Origin: Phytophthora hibernalis
Lineage: Eukaryota > Oomycota > Peronosporomycetes > Peronosporales > Peronosporaceae
Reading direction: 5' to 3'
NCBI GenBank assembly: GCA_012656075.1
Contig: JAAKBF010000054.1
Coordinates: 1-64,000 of the forward strand
Length of the DNA stretch: 64,000 nt
In this document: positions 40,067 through 49,572 of the stretch, one piece after another
Position numbering within the stretch: position 1 is the stretch's first letter
How the letters are laid out: every line of letters begins with the position of its first letter
The notes under the pieces: generated by a model
The model's input: only the letters and a program-made list of their open reading frames with translations
Databases searched by the model: none
What the model was told of the DNA's origin: nothing
Made by a program: the position numbers and the translations under genes

Positions 40067-40802
40067 CTACTTCTGCTTCTGCAGCGTGGCCGACAGCCAG
40101 TCCAGACCCTCGTACAGTCCGTCGCCCGTCGTCGCGCAACACGCCTGGATGAACCACTGGCGGTGGCGCAGGCCGTGCAGACCCAGCTTGTCCGTCATCT
40201 CGGCAGCGCTCATGGCGTTCGGCAGGTCCTGCTTGTTGGCGAACACCAGCAGCACAGAGTCCCGCAGCTCGTCCTCGTTCAGCATGCGGTGCAGCTCGTC
40301 ACGGGCCGCGTCCACACGATCGCGATCGTTCGAGTCCACGACGAAGATCAGACCCTGTGTGTTCTGGTAGTAGTGGCGCCAGAGCGGGCGAATCTTGTCC
40401 TGACCACCCACGTCCCACACCGTGAAGCTAATGTTCTTGTACTCCACCGTCTCCACGTTGAAGCCTGTTGCAAGAGGAGAAAACTCCATTGTTAGCGCAA
40501 CAGGTACAGAGATACAGAGGATTTGATTTAGAGAGAGATTCCCAACGCCGTCGACCTTTCCTGCCGTCTCCTTCTCCTTGCGGAGGGAAGATACAGAAGC
40601 AAGGCGTTCGGGTACGGGATCTCTTGTAATGTCTTAGACCTCTGTTCAACGTACCGATGGTGGGGATGGTGGTGACCACTTCGCCCAGCTTGAGCTTGTA
40701 CAGGATGGTGGTTTTACCGGCGGCGTCGAGTCCGACCATGAGGATACGCATCTCCTTCTTGCCGAAGAGGCGTTCAAACACGCGCGAGAAGGCCATACCC
40801 AT
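40067..40802 (-). CDS. ARF1: ADP-ribosylation factor 1-like GTPase, copy 1
   Basis: Two exons, 40655-40802 and 40067-40464, giving 181 residues, the standard Arf length. It has the myristoylation start MGMAFSRVFERLFG, P-loop GLDAAGKTT, switch II WDVGGQDK, NKQD in FANKQDLP and the CCATTGDG G5 motif. Arf1 recruits coat proteins to Golgi membranes when bound to GTP. The stop is TAG with a final QKQK. The other copy is at 42271-43006. Confidence 0.97.
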
Positions 40803-40815
40803 GGTTGCTGCTTGT
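40084..40815. repeat. near-identical segment shared by the two ARF1 genes, copy 1
   Basis: The segment from five codons before the stop to 13 bp upstream of the start codon, including the whole 190-bp intron, reads the same as 42288-43019 at every position I compared. Beyond both edges the sequences are unrelated. The offset between copies is 2204 bp. Confidence 0.9.
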
Positions 40816-42270
40816 TGTTTCCTAGGCTCGCTCGCTCTTGCTTCGTTTACGACCGTCTACTGCCCTTGTTAAAGCGTCGGGAATTCTCAAAGTGAGCTTT
40901 GGAAAAACCTGCCGAAGAATCGCCCCCTTTTCTTTGCTCCAGAACGAACCCGTTCACAAACCTGAAAAACATTATAAAATTATAAACCCGAGATGATTGT
41001 GAATTGGAGGTTTTTCAGGTCAGGGAAGCTCTCCGCAAAAACAACGACCCGTGCGTTGGTTGCAGACATTCGTTGAGGCAGTGAGGGGTACATTTCTTGG
41101 GGAAGGGAACCACGATCACCAGGCGTTAGTGTCTTCCCTGTATCCCAGGATGCTACGAGGTGTAACATTCGGCAAGTTCTCAAGACACGTAAAAAGCTGA
41201 GCTTGAGTGAGACACAAGCACAAGGCAGTTGAATGCATCACGATAACGGTATCTTACCCCATTCAGATACCGGTAACTACATGTACTGTGCCTTCGGTGA
41301 AGTGGAAATATTACATGTTTAATTCACTGTTCAAGAAGTACGTTTTCGCGGTTCAGTAGCAACAACCAGATTGCACTATCACTTTTGCAGTCGATGGAAG
41401 TGGTAAGCACTACACATTATATCTAATGACCATTCACGTCGGAGCCTGGACAAATCTCTTAACCCCTTCGTGTTATCGCTTGAGCTTTTCACTAACATGT
41501 AAGCTTACTTTCACACATCACTTGCCAGCGCCAACTCGTTGGCAGAGAGGTAACTTCACAATGAAGTTAGACCGAATCATAAAAGTGGGCCTAGATTACC
41601 ACTATAACTCGTCTGCAGCTCTGGAAAACTCTGCAGATACTCGCACTCGTAGGTTGTTCAGTGCGTTGCAAATTTCATCAGGTTAGAGATCCTGCTTGCA
41701 TTATCAGCTTGTCGAGGTATCAGGTTCACGGGCGAAACCCGCGGGCTGCTCGATCCAGGCCCGCCAGCCACTCAACCCGACCCGAACCAGATGGCTACGG
41801 AATGCCGCGTGGAGGATGTCATGCTGACCTGTCTCGGCGGCATTGGTCACCTTGGTTGGCTATTTACAAGCCCCATGCGGTGGCGGACGCTTGTTGGTAG
41901 AATTAACCCCTTTCCTACCGAGCTTGTGGTAAGGTCAAAGTGACGTGCACTTCAAACTCGCAGTCTCGCGGCGGAAAGTAGCCAAGAAAGCCCATTACGC
42001 TGACAGCTCCTGACGTGGAGACTGCCAGCACATTGGCAAGTAACGTACGCAATAGGGTCCATCCATCAATGAAACACCAAGGCTTGCTTGGTCCAGTGGC
42101 CTGTACCGTATGTACAATCACGTACGGCTTGTTGGCTAGCTTGAGAAGACACGAGACGCATTCGAAGGAGGAAAATGCAAAATTATAGCGGCGCCAACTA
42201 CCCATGATATATAGTCGTCTATTTCTCCCAACTACCGGCCGATGCACTGGGTATGTCGAGCGCTTGCTGT
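40816..42270. other. intergenic region between the ARF1 copies
   Basis: About 1.45 kb with no gene I can support. The left part holds the copy-1 promoter. The middle is AT-richer with ACATGTA and ACCGGTA words. A minus-strand frame of about 96 codons (41915-42205) is open but shows no motif or good coding composition. Nothing here resembles the sequence upstream of copy 2. Confidence 0.5.
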
Positions 42271-43006
42271 TTACTTTGCCTTCTGGAGCGTGGCCGACAG
42301 CCAGTCCAGACCCTCGTACAGTCCGTCGCCCGTCGTCGCGCAACACGCCTGGATGAACCACTGGCGGTGGCGCAGGCCGTGCAGACCCAGCTTGTCCGTC
42401 ATCTCGGCAGCGCTCATGGCGTTCGGCAGGTCCTGCTTGTTGGCGAACACCAGCAGCACAGAGTCCCGCAGCTCGTCCTCGTTCAGCATGCGGTGCAGCT
42501 CGTCACGGGCCGCGTCCACACGATCGCGATCGTTCGAGTCCACGACGAAGATCAGACCCTGTGTGTTCTGGTAGTAGTGGCGCCAGAGCGGGCGAATCTT
42601 GTCCTGACCACCCACGTCCCACACCGTGAAGCTAATGTTCTTGTACTCCACCGTCTCCACGTTGAAGCCTGTTGCAAGAGGAGAAAACTCCATTGTTAGC
42701 GCAACAGGTACAGAGATACAGAGGATTTGATTTAGAGAGAGATTCCCAACGCCGTCGACCTTTCCTGCCGTCTCCTTCTCCTTGCGGAGGGAAGATACAG
42801 AAGCAAGGCGTTCGGGTACGGGATCTCTTGTAATGTCTTAGACCTCTGTTCAACGTACCGATGGTGGGGATGGTGGTGACCACTTCGCCCAGCTTGAGCT
42901 TGTACAGGATGGTGGTTTTACCGGCGGCGTCGAGTCCGACCATGAGGATACGCATCTCCTTCTTGCCGAAGAGGCGTTCAAACACGCGCGAGAAGGCCAT
43001 ACCCAT
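42271..43006 (-). CDS. ARF1: ADP-ribosylation factor 1-like GTPase, copy 2
   Basis: Two exons, 42859-43006 and 42271-42668, encoding the same 181-residue protein as copy 1 except at the third-last codon or so (QKAK against QKQK) and with a TAA stop instead of TAG. Motifs are as in copy 1. The intron is also identical to that of copy 1, which is unusual for an old gene pair. The upstream sequence (43010-43200) differs from that of copy 1, so the two genes may be expressed differently. Confidence 0.97.
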
Positions 43007-43019
43007 GGTTGCTGCTTGT
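42288..43019. repeat. near-identical segment shared by the two ARF1 genes, copy 2
   Basis: This is the partner of 40084-40815 in the same orientation. The match ends abruptly at TGCTGCTTGTT upstream of the start codon and within the last codons before the stop. Confidence 0.9.
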
Positions 43020-43590
43020 TTTGTTGCCTGTGTCTGCTCTCTGCTTCTCTTCGGGCGCGATTCGCAAATGAGGAGAGGGAGAAACCTCCCGAGGGGGAAG
43101 CGATCAAACGACCGGCGCCAACCCCGCTGGAAATAGCCCCGGAATTAGCGAAACGCCGGCCAATCAGGCGCTGCCAACAAAGATAAAAACACGGCAAAGT
43201 ACTGTCACAATACTAAATAGAGAGGTCCTGATCTTTATAAAACTTACAGTGTCATGCATGTATAGAGGTTTAAGATTATATAAAATACAAGTAAATGCAT
43301 TGTGATACATATCTATTACCGGGATATAAGTTTTCACGGTAAGGAAATCACTGTTGCCCTCCTTTTAAGCTCCAAAATAGCTCGCGTCAACCACCATCGC
43401 ATCCAGGCCCTGCGCGCTCGTCCGGGTACGTTTGCCGCCCCGCGATCCCCACTTCTGTATGCTGACTGTCATGTGCCTCTTGCCTCTTGCCTGCAGTCTG
43501 ATAGTAGCTTGTCGCTCGGTTGCAATCAATCGCACACGCCCTTGCTCTCCTCCGTCCTCCTGCAGCTCTCTGTCCTCACTCTATCTCCCC
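43020..43590. other. divergent promoter region between ARF1 copy 2 and the PTB-like gene
   Basis: About 570 bp between two divergent starts. The middle (43200-43330) is AT-rich with TATATAAAA-like words (ATTATATAAAATAC near 43275). The last 100 bp before 43591 are pyrimidine-rich (CTCTCTGTCCTCACTCTATC), which suits an oomycete initiator and 5' UTR. No gene is seen. Confidence 0.5.
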
Positions 43591-46006
43591 ATGGACGGTC
43601 CTGGTCCTGGAATGAAGCGCCCATTTAACGGCCGTGACGACTTCGACCTGTCCAAGCGCCAGCGTAGCGAACAGCAAGCGTCGCGGGTAACTAACTGCTC
43701 TTGGCCCTCCCCTCCCTCTCTTCTACGACCTCACTTCTGTCCTGCCCTGCCTTGGCGTAGGTTGTCTTTGTGTGCGGACTGCCCGCCGACTGCCTCGAGA
43801 GTGAACTGCTGGCACTCTGCTGTCCGTTCGCGGTCGTGGAGAAGAGCCTCATGATCGCGCAAAAGCGCCAAGCGTTCGTGCAACTGCCCGATGCCACGTC
43901 GGCTGCCAACCTCGTCACCTTCTACCAGACGCGCGACGCCCTTATCCGAGGCAAGAAGATCTTCTTCGAGTTCAGCAACCGAAATGAGATCACAGTGCGC
44001 CCGGAGCAGGAGGCGCCGCCCTACCAGCAGCAGCAATATGGACAACAGCCATCGCCAAGAGCTGCTTCTCCGTATCAACAACCTCCCATGCAATATGCAC
44101 CGCGGCAAGATACACCCCGTTCCGCGCCGATGGCGGAGGTAGGATGCTACTTACCTTTGTGTAGTTTGACCGGCGAACTGATGGTGTGGTTGTGGCTTCG
44201 TGTATGAAGGACAAGTTGGGTTGATACCACACGAAGGCGGTCGTCGTGGTATTGGTCCGCCAAACCAAATTCTTATGGTTTCTGTGTCCAAGATCGAATA
44301 TGATGTTACAGTAGACGTCCTCCAAAAGGTAAGATCAAGCCGCTTGCATTAATGTGACGATGATGCTTAAGAGTTTGATTCGATTGTTTGTTGAGACTGC
44401 AGGTTTTCCAGAAATTTGGCAATGTGGAGAAAATCGTGACGTTCTGGAAGGACAATGAATTCAAGTCGCTCGTACAAATGGAGTCGGTAGATCAGGCCCA
44501 AGCAGCACAAGCGGCGTTGGATGGGCGTGATATCTACACGGGCTGCAACCAGCTTAGTATTGTGTTTTCGCGCCACCCGGAGCTTCGTGTACGCTACAAT
44601 GACGATCGATCGCAAGATTACACCAACCCCAACCTGCCTCCTGGCCCTGGTCGAGGTGGTGACGGTCGTGGAGAAAGCGATTCGGTGACCCCCTGCCCCT
44701 GACCGACGAGATCAACCTCGGGACGACGGATACAGCAACCCACCCGCACGGCGTGACGACCTTGGTTACCGCGGACCCACCAATCCTCCTAGCGTTGACC
44801 GGAGAGATCAGTACGCACCCGATGCGCGGGACAGTCGCGGACCTCCATCGCGGTTTGATGACGCCCCTCCGAGTATGAATAGACCTCGTGAAGCCCGTGG
44901 TGGGCGTGATCTGCCTGCGCACTCAACCGGCCGTGCCATTCGAGGCGATACCCGCCCGTCTCCTGCTTTAATTTGCAGCAATATCGACCGTGAATTGGTG
45001 GTAAGTCCAAGAATGCCTGTTGTTAACCTATCATTATTGCAACTGGCTGATATTGCTCCAATCTGTATGACAGGCTCCGCATCGCCTCTTCACGCTGTTT
45101 GGCTGCTTTGGCGATGTCCTGCGCATCAAGATCATGTTTCGAAAGCGGGATACAGCGCTGATCCAGTTCGTCGACGACGTTCATGTAAGCTGTTGATCGA
45201 AGCTACTGTGTTTCACGCCTTTGATTCGTGATGACTCACATTTTGCAATGTTGTGACTGTCAACTGTACATCGCTTATGTCTCGATCTTTAGTCGACGTC
45301 CGCATTGGATCACTTAGACGGTGTCTATGTCTTTGGTAAGAAACTGCGCGTGGACTACTCGAAGCACACGAGCGTGTCGATGCCGCACGCAGACGCGGAT
45401 CGCTTTGAGATCGAAAATACGCTGGATTTCACGGGGTCACCACTTCATCGCTACCGTCGCCGCAGCCCGCAAGAAGCTGTTTCTCCCTGCCCGCTGCTTC
45501 ACATCTCAGGCATCCCGATGGAGCTACAGCGCAACGAAAATGCCCTTGTGGACCTTTTCGCACAGTACGGCTTCGTCAAGAATTTTCACTTTTTGCAGAA
45601 CAACTCCAAGATGGCGCTGCTTGAGATGGGCTCCATGGATGAGGCTATCATGGCACTTATTCGGCTTGACAACATGGCCTACCCGGACTCGCACATGCGC
45701 ATATCCTTTTCCAAAGCGTACCAGTTTTCTGCCGGTGGTGTCGGTCCTGGTCCTGGTCCTAGTCCTATAACTGGCCCTGGTGCTGATTCAGGTGGCTGGA
45801 ACCCGCCGATGCAATCGCGCCCGAGAGATCGTAGCCGCGATCGCAGTCGCAATCGCGACAGAGGCCCACCTCCAGGAGGCGATCGAGACCGCTCGTTCCG
45901 AGACCGTGGCCCGCCACCACAGCGAGGACGTGACAACCAATCGCGCAACAACAATCGCCGCCCTCCCCGCGATACTGATTGTGCACTTGCTTTTCTGAGC
46001 CCTTGA
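43591..46006 (+). CDS. polypyrimidine-tract-binding / hnRNP-L-like RNA-binding protein (frame broken)
   Basis: Exon 1 is 43591-43686 (MDGPGPGMKRPFNGRDDF); later exons are about 43761-44138, 44205-44328, 44403-45000, 45074-45183 and 45296-46006. Four RRM-type domains are visible with PTB-family style: VVFVCGLPADCLESELLAL, ILMVSVSKIEYDVTVDVL with VFQKFGNVEKIV, LFTLFGCFGDVLRIKI, and LLHISGIPMELQRNENALV with FAQYGFVKNFHFL. The linkers are Gln/Pro-rich, and Arg/Asp/Gly-rich near the C-terminus. Such proteins bind pyrimidine tracts and regulate splicing. The frame changes in the CCCCC at 44689-44693 (one extra or two missing bases), and the junction at 44138 joins in frame only if one more G precedes the donor. 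The last exon may have an unspliced tail. Confidence 0.85.
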
Positions 46007-46244
46007 GAGCCCCCCAGCAACCTTCGGTGTTTGGATGCCGTATTCGCGTCTCCTCCCCCTTTCAAGTGCAATCCGCCCTCGACATCTTGGCCTTCACTGA
46101 AGCTTCGACAGACTTGCGTGCCGTTGACCGACTCAACGCTGTATCTGCGTCCTGGTAAACAAACACGAATGCTGCCCTTGGCACGATTTTCAATGTTGGA
46201 GCTTACGTCCTTGCTTTTTCATTGATTGCCCAAACCGACAGGAT

Positions 46245-47382
46245 TTACAAGTCCACCGCGCCGCTTACGTCCACCACTACTGTTGGAATGGATGGTGCCC
46301 GATGTAGATCTTCAGCAGAATCACCGAGACTGTCGTTTTGTTGGTCACTGTGGTCAGCCACGGACTCGCCAATAGTATAGACCTCAGCATTTTTCAAGCG
46401 CGGTGCTTCTGCTACAGCAACCGATGTTGCTACGGTAGCATGCAACTTGCGCTTTTTCTTCTTCTCCACGCGCTGGATCATTTCCTTGTCCATGTGAAGC
46501 ACATTCCAGCAGATTTTTTGGTGTTCCTCGCCGGGGTACTTCCTTGGGCGAATGCACACAGCCCGTTGGCAGCAGGCGCAGTAGTAACTGGTATTGCAGC
46601 GGAGCCCACGGAAGTAGCACACGGAGCAGCGTCCGTATCGCTTATCGCGCCCACAGCTGCCATACATGACGGGGAATCCATCGGGGTCCAGATCACGCTG
46701 CCCTAAAGTCGTCACCGCTCCAACAAGTCCACTGGCGCTCTTCACCAATTGATCGCTGTGTGCCATTCCATCCTGCAGCAGTGGCCGATTGTGTGCATTG
46801 AGTGGATTCTTGTCGGCCGCCTGCAACTCACGTAAATGATGCCCTGCGAACGTCCACAGAGCGTTCATCGGGTCCTTCACCCCAGCCAGTGCCAAGTGCT
46901 CTTCTGCATCGGTCATCACGTCCAAGCTTGGCGTTGTAGCCACTGACGTCACGGCAGTGGAGGTCGGAGTCATCGTCACTGGAGCGGGCAGCATCTCACT
47001 CAGCATTGGTGGAGCTGGAGATGAAGTCGCAACTTGTGGAGTCGGCAGTAAAGCAGCAGATAAACTCAATTCGGCCGCGTCGACGTCTCGAGCCGCCTGC
47101 TGTCCTGCTTCTATAGAACATAATAAAGTGTCAAGGAGTGAGCTGTTGGGAGGCGTTTGATGGCGTCTGACCTTCGTAGTACCGCATTTTGGCCAGATGA
47201 AACATCTTCTCCGTGCGCTGCGGGTCCAGTTTGTACGCCTGCGACCAGGAAGATGGCGACTTTTAGGAGATGAAGCGGTAGATGGAAGAAAGAAGAAGGA
47301 GACTCACGCTCTCGACGAGCTTGGCCAGCTCCTCGTCGTCCATGCTCTTGAGGAACTTGCCCAGCGACGGCCCGGCCCCCAT
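46245..47382 (-). CDS. small N-terminal module fused to a piggyBac-type zinc ribbon
   Basis: Three exons: 47308-47382 (MGAGPSLGKFLKSMDDEELA), 47172-47238 (AYKLDPQRTEKMFHLAKMRY) and 46245-47110; the protein has 335 residues. The middle is Pro/Thr/Ala-rich. Residues about 195-255 are Cys-rich: MYGSCGRDKRYGRCSVC, CNTSYYCACCQRAVC, EEHQKICWNVLH. The C-x2-C, C-x2-C pattern with the terminal Cys and His resembles the zinc ribbon at the C-terminus of piggyBac transposases, but no DDE core is present. The tail after KKKKRKLH is basic then acidic. A nuclear role is plausible. A Tc1/mariner element lies 31 bp upstream of the start codon. Confidence 0.75.
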
Positions 47383-47413
47383 GGTGGGCTTCGCTTGGTG
47401 CCCAGGCTTCCTA

Positions 47414-47624
47414 CAGTGCGCGCGGAAATCATACGACAAAATTTATTTTCGGTCCTAATTTCTACGAATCAAACGCAATGAATGTAATCTTCTAAGCCAA
47501 TGATAAGCCGCTCTTTACAATTCTTTTGAGGTGCTGCTTGCTGCAATCCGACACGTGAGGGCGGAGCTACACTCCAAAATTCGCCTTTGGGGACCAGGTC
47601 AAGCGCGGAAACGTTAGGGTAGGG
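47414..47624 (+). repeat. left terminal inverted repeat of the Tc1/mariner element
   Basis: It runs from CAGTGCGCGCGGAAATC to ACGTTAGGGTAGG and matches the right repeat with about three mismatches in 211 bp. Confidence 0.93.
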
Positions 47625-47745
47625 AGCATGGGCGCTGTTTGATGGAAGAATGAGCTGTTTGGAGGCTTCTAATAGCTCGAGGTTTTTAAGGATAAACTAA
47701 TGAGGGATAGTACGTGGTTGCTGCTTCGGTTTGCAGTGTCTGCAG

Positions 47746-48751
47746 ATGGGGAGGGGCAAACCCTTGACGGACATGGAGAAGGGTCAGATTGTTGCCTACC
47801 ATGAAGAAAATCTGTCCACTAATGCCATGGCCAAGCGGATAGGGCGTTCCAGGAACGTAGTGCGTAACTTCCTCAGTGACCCGGAAGCGTATGGTACGAG
47901 GAAAGGAACGGGGAGGCCACGAATGCTGTCACCGGCAGTGGAGCGTCGCTTGCTGCGGGAGGGGTCTAAGACGGGAGTGAGCGCTCGCCAGCTGAAAGAG
48001 TCGTTATAGCTACCCATCTCGTTGCGCAGAGTTCAGGAAGTGCTTCATGACTCGGAGAGCATGGTGCACGAGAAACGAGTGGCGTGCCCAGTGACCACAT
48101 TGCTAACAGGTTGAAGTGGGCAGTGGAGCATGTGGAACATGGCGCCAACTGGAGCTCTGTGGTGTTCTCTGACGAGAACAAATTTAACCTGGACGGTCCT
48201 GACGGGTACGAATACTATTGGCGTGACTTGCGGAAGGAGAAACAGATCTACTCTAACCGCCAGTCCGGGGAGAAAGTGTGTTCGTGTGGGGTGCTTTTAG
48301 CTCAAAAGGAAAGTCGGAGTTGGCCTTCCTCGAAGGCAAACAGAACGCGGAGAAGTACATTAATACGTTGGGGGACTACCTGTTCCCATTTGCGCACCTG
48401 TATCATGGGCTGGACTTCGAATTTCAGCAGGATAACGCCTCAATCCATACTGCTCGAGTGTCCAAGTGGTACCTTGAGGACCAAGATGTGCGTGTAATGT
48501 GGTGGCCTGCTAAGTATCCTGACTTAAATCCAATCGAAAACCTGTGGGGAATATTGTCCAGGGCAGTGTACTTGAACAGCAAGCAGTTTGACACCAAGCA
48601 TGACCTCGTGAAGGCCATCAAGAAAGCTTGGGATGACATTCCGTTGACGACGTTGAAGAGCCTCGTTGGATCGATGAAAAACGCTGTATGGAGGTCTACC
48701 GGCTCGAAGGATACAAGACTAAATACTGAGGGGTCCACCAATGCATCTTAG
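47746..48751 (+). pseudogene. Tc1-like DD34E transposase, interrupted
   Basis: The start MGRGKPLTDMEKGQIV opens a paired-like HTH region (NAMAKRIGRSRNVVRNFLSD, then GTGRPRMLSP and a second HTH). The catalytic triad is visible: first Asp in VVFSDENKFNLDG, second in FEFQQDNASIHTA, and Glu in YPDLNPIENLWG, with 34 residues between the second Asp and the Glu. Breaks: an in-frame TAG at 48007-48009, a frame break in CCC 48087-48089 and another in GGGG 48267-48270. The two frame breaks look like the run-length errors seen elsewhere in the window; the TAG is a base substitution and more likely real. As written the gene cannot make transposase. Confidence 0.9.
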
Positions 48752-48797
48752 ACTATCTAAGAATCTCTAAAAGATCTCACTAAGCACGCAATGCTCA

Positions 48798-49007
48798 CCT
48801 ACCCTAACGTTGCCGCGCTTGACCTGGTCCCCAAAGGCGAATTTTGGAGTGTAGCTCCGCCCTCACGTGTCGGATTGCAGCAAGCAGCACCTCAAAAGAA
48901 TTGTAAAGAGCGGCTTATCATTGGCTTAGAAGATTACATTCATTGCGTTTGATTCATAGAAATTAGGACCGAAAATAAATTTTGTCGTATGATTTCCGCG
49001 CGCACTG
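48798..49007 (-). repeat. right terminal inverted repeat of the Tc1/mariner element
   Basis: This is the reverse-complement partner of the left repeat, ending TTTCCGCGCGCACTG before the TA target site. Confidence 0.93.
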
Positions 49008-49013
49008 TAAATG

Positions 49014-49091
49014 GAACCTACTGAAACGTGTGATTGGTCTAGACTTTGAACAAAAGCGAATTCAAGACCAATCACAAGTTTCTGTAGGTTC
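49014..49091. repeat. imperfect palindrome with paired CCAAT boxes
   Basis: Two 27-bp arms (49014-49040 and 49065-49091) are inverted copies with two mismatches around a 24-bp centre. Each arm contains the inverted CCAAT core (TGATTGGTCT and AGACCAATCA). It starts seven bases outside the transposon's TA, in what was probably the original upstream region of the zinc-ribbon gene. Confidence 0.7.
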
Positions 49092-49572
49092 GATTAGGAC
49101 TTCCGCTACTTCCGCTACTTCTTCCGCTTTTTCTAAGGATGACGCAATTATTGCAATTATTGCTGCCCGCCGGAATGGAAGGGAGACTTCCTCGCCTCAA
49201 AGTACTCTATGCTCGCAGTGGGTTGGCAATCTACGGGCTTTGAGCCGTGTCGAGTGCAATAGGATGTGAAGGCGAAGGTGGACCGGCTGGGGCCGTTCGT
49301 GGCGTCGCGATTTGCGTGCGTAGGGCGCTGGCTCCAGTCCCAACGCAATACATGTAGTCCGACCGTTGGCGCAGTAATTAACGCCCAGGCCCCTACGTCT
49401 CGGTATTCGTGACCGATATAAAACCCGAGAAATCCACACGCTATCGCGGGTCACCACCTCGTTCCGTCTGCCGACCGGGGCTGTACCCAGCACGACAAGG
49501 CACGTAGAGAACGGTGCCCTTCGTTCAGAATTCAATTGGAGAGTCGAGAAGGAAAGGACGTACTTGTACTGT
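49092..49572. other. intergenic and probable promoter sequence
   Basis: About 480 bp upstream of the GTPase-like gene. It contains a short run of CTTCCGCTACTTCCGCTACTTC-type repeats at 49100-49130. No gene is seen, although the real N-terminus of the GTPase could extend into its right end. Confidence 0.45.

Larger units (their letters stand above)
47414..49007 (+). mobile_element. Tc1/mariner-family DNA transposon
   Basis: About 1.59 kb flanked by TA on both sides (47412-47413 and 49008-49009), the target dinucleotide of Tc1/mariner elements. The ends are inverted repeats of about 210 bp starting CAGTGCGCGCGGAAATCATA. The interior carries a DD34E transposase in plus orientation. The TIRs differ at only a few positions, so the insertion is fairly recent. 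Confidence 0.95.

Noticed and set aside
41915..42205. A 96-codon minus-strand frame upstream of ARF1 copy 1
   Set aside because: It has no known motif, and its composition and lack of flanking signals make chance more likely.
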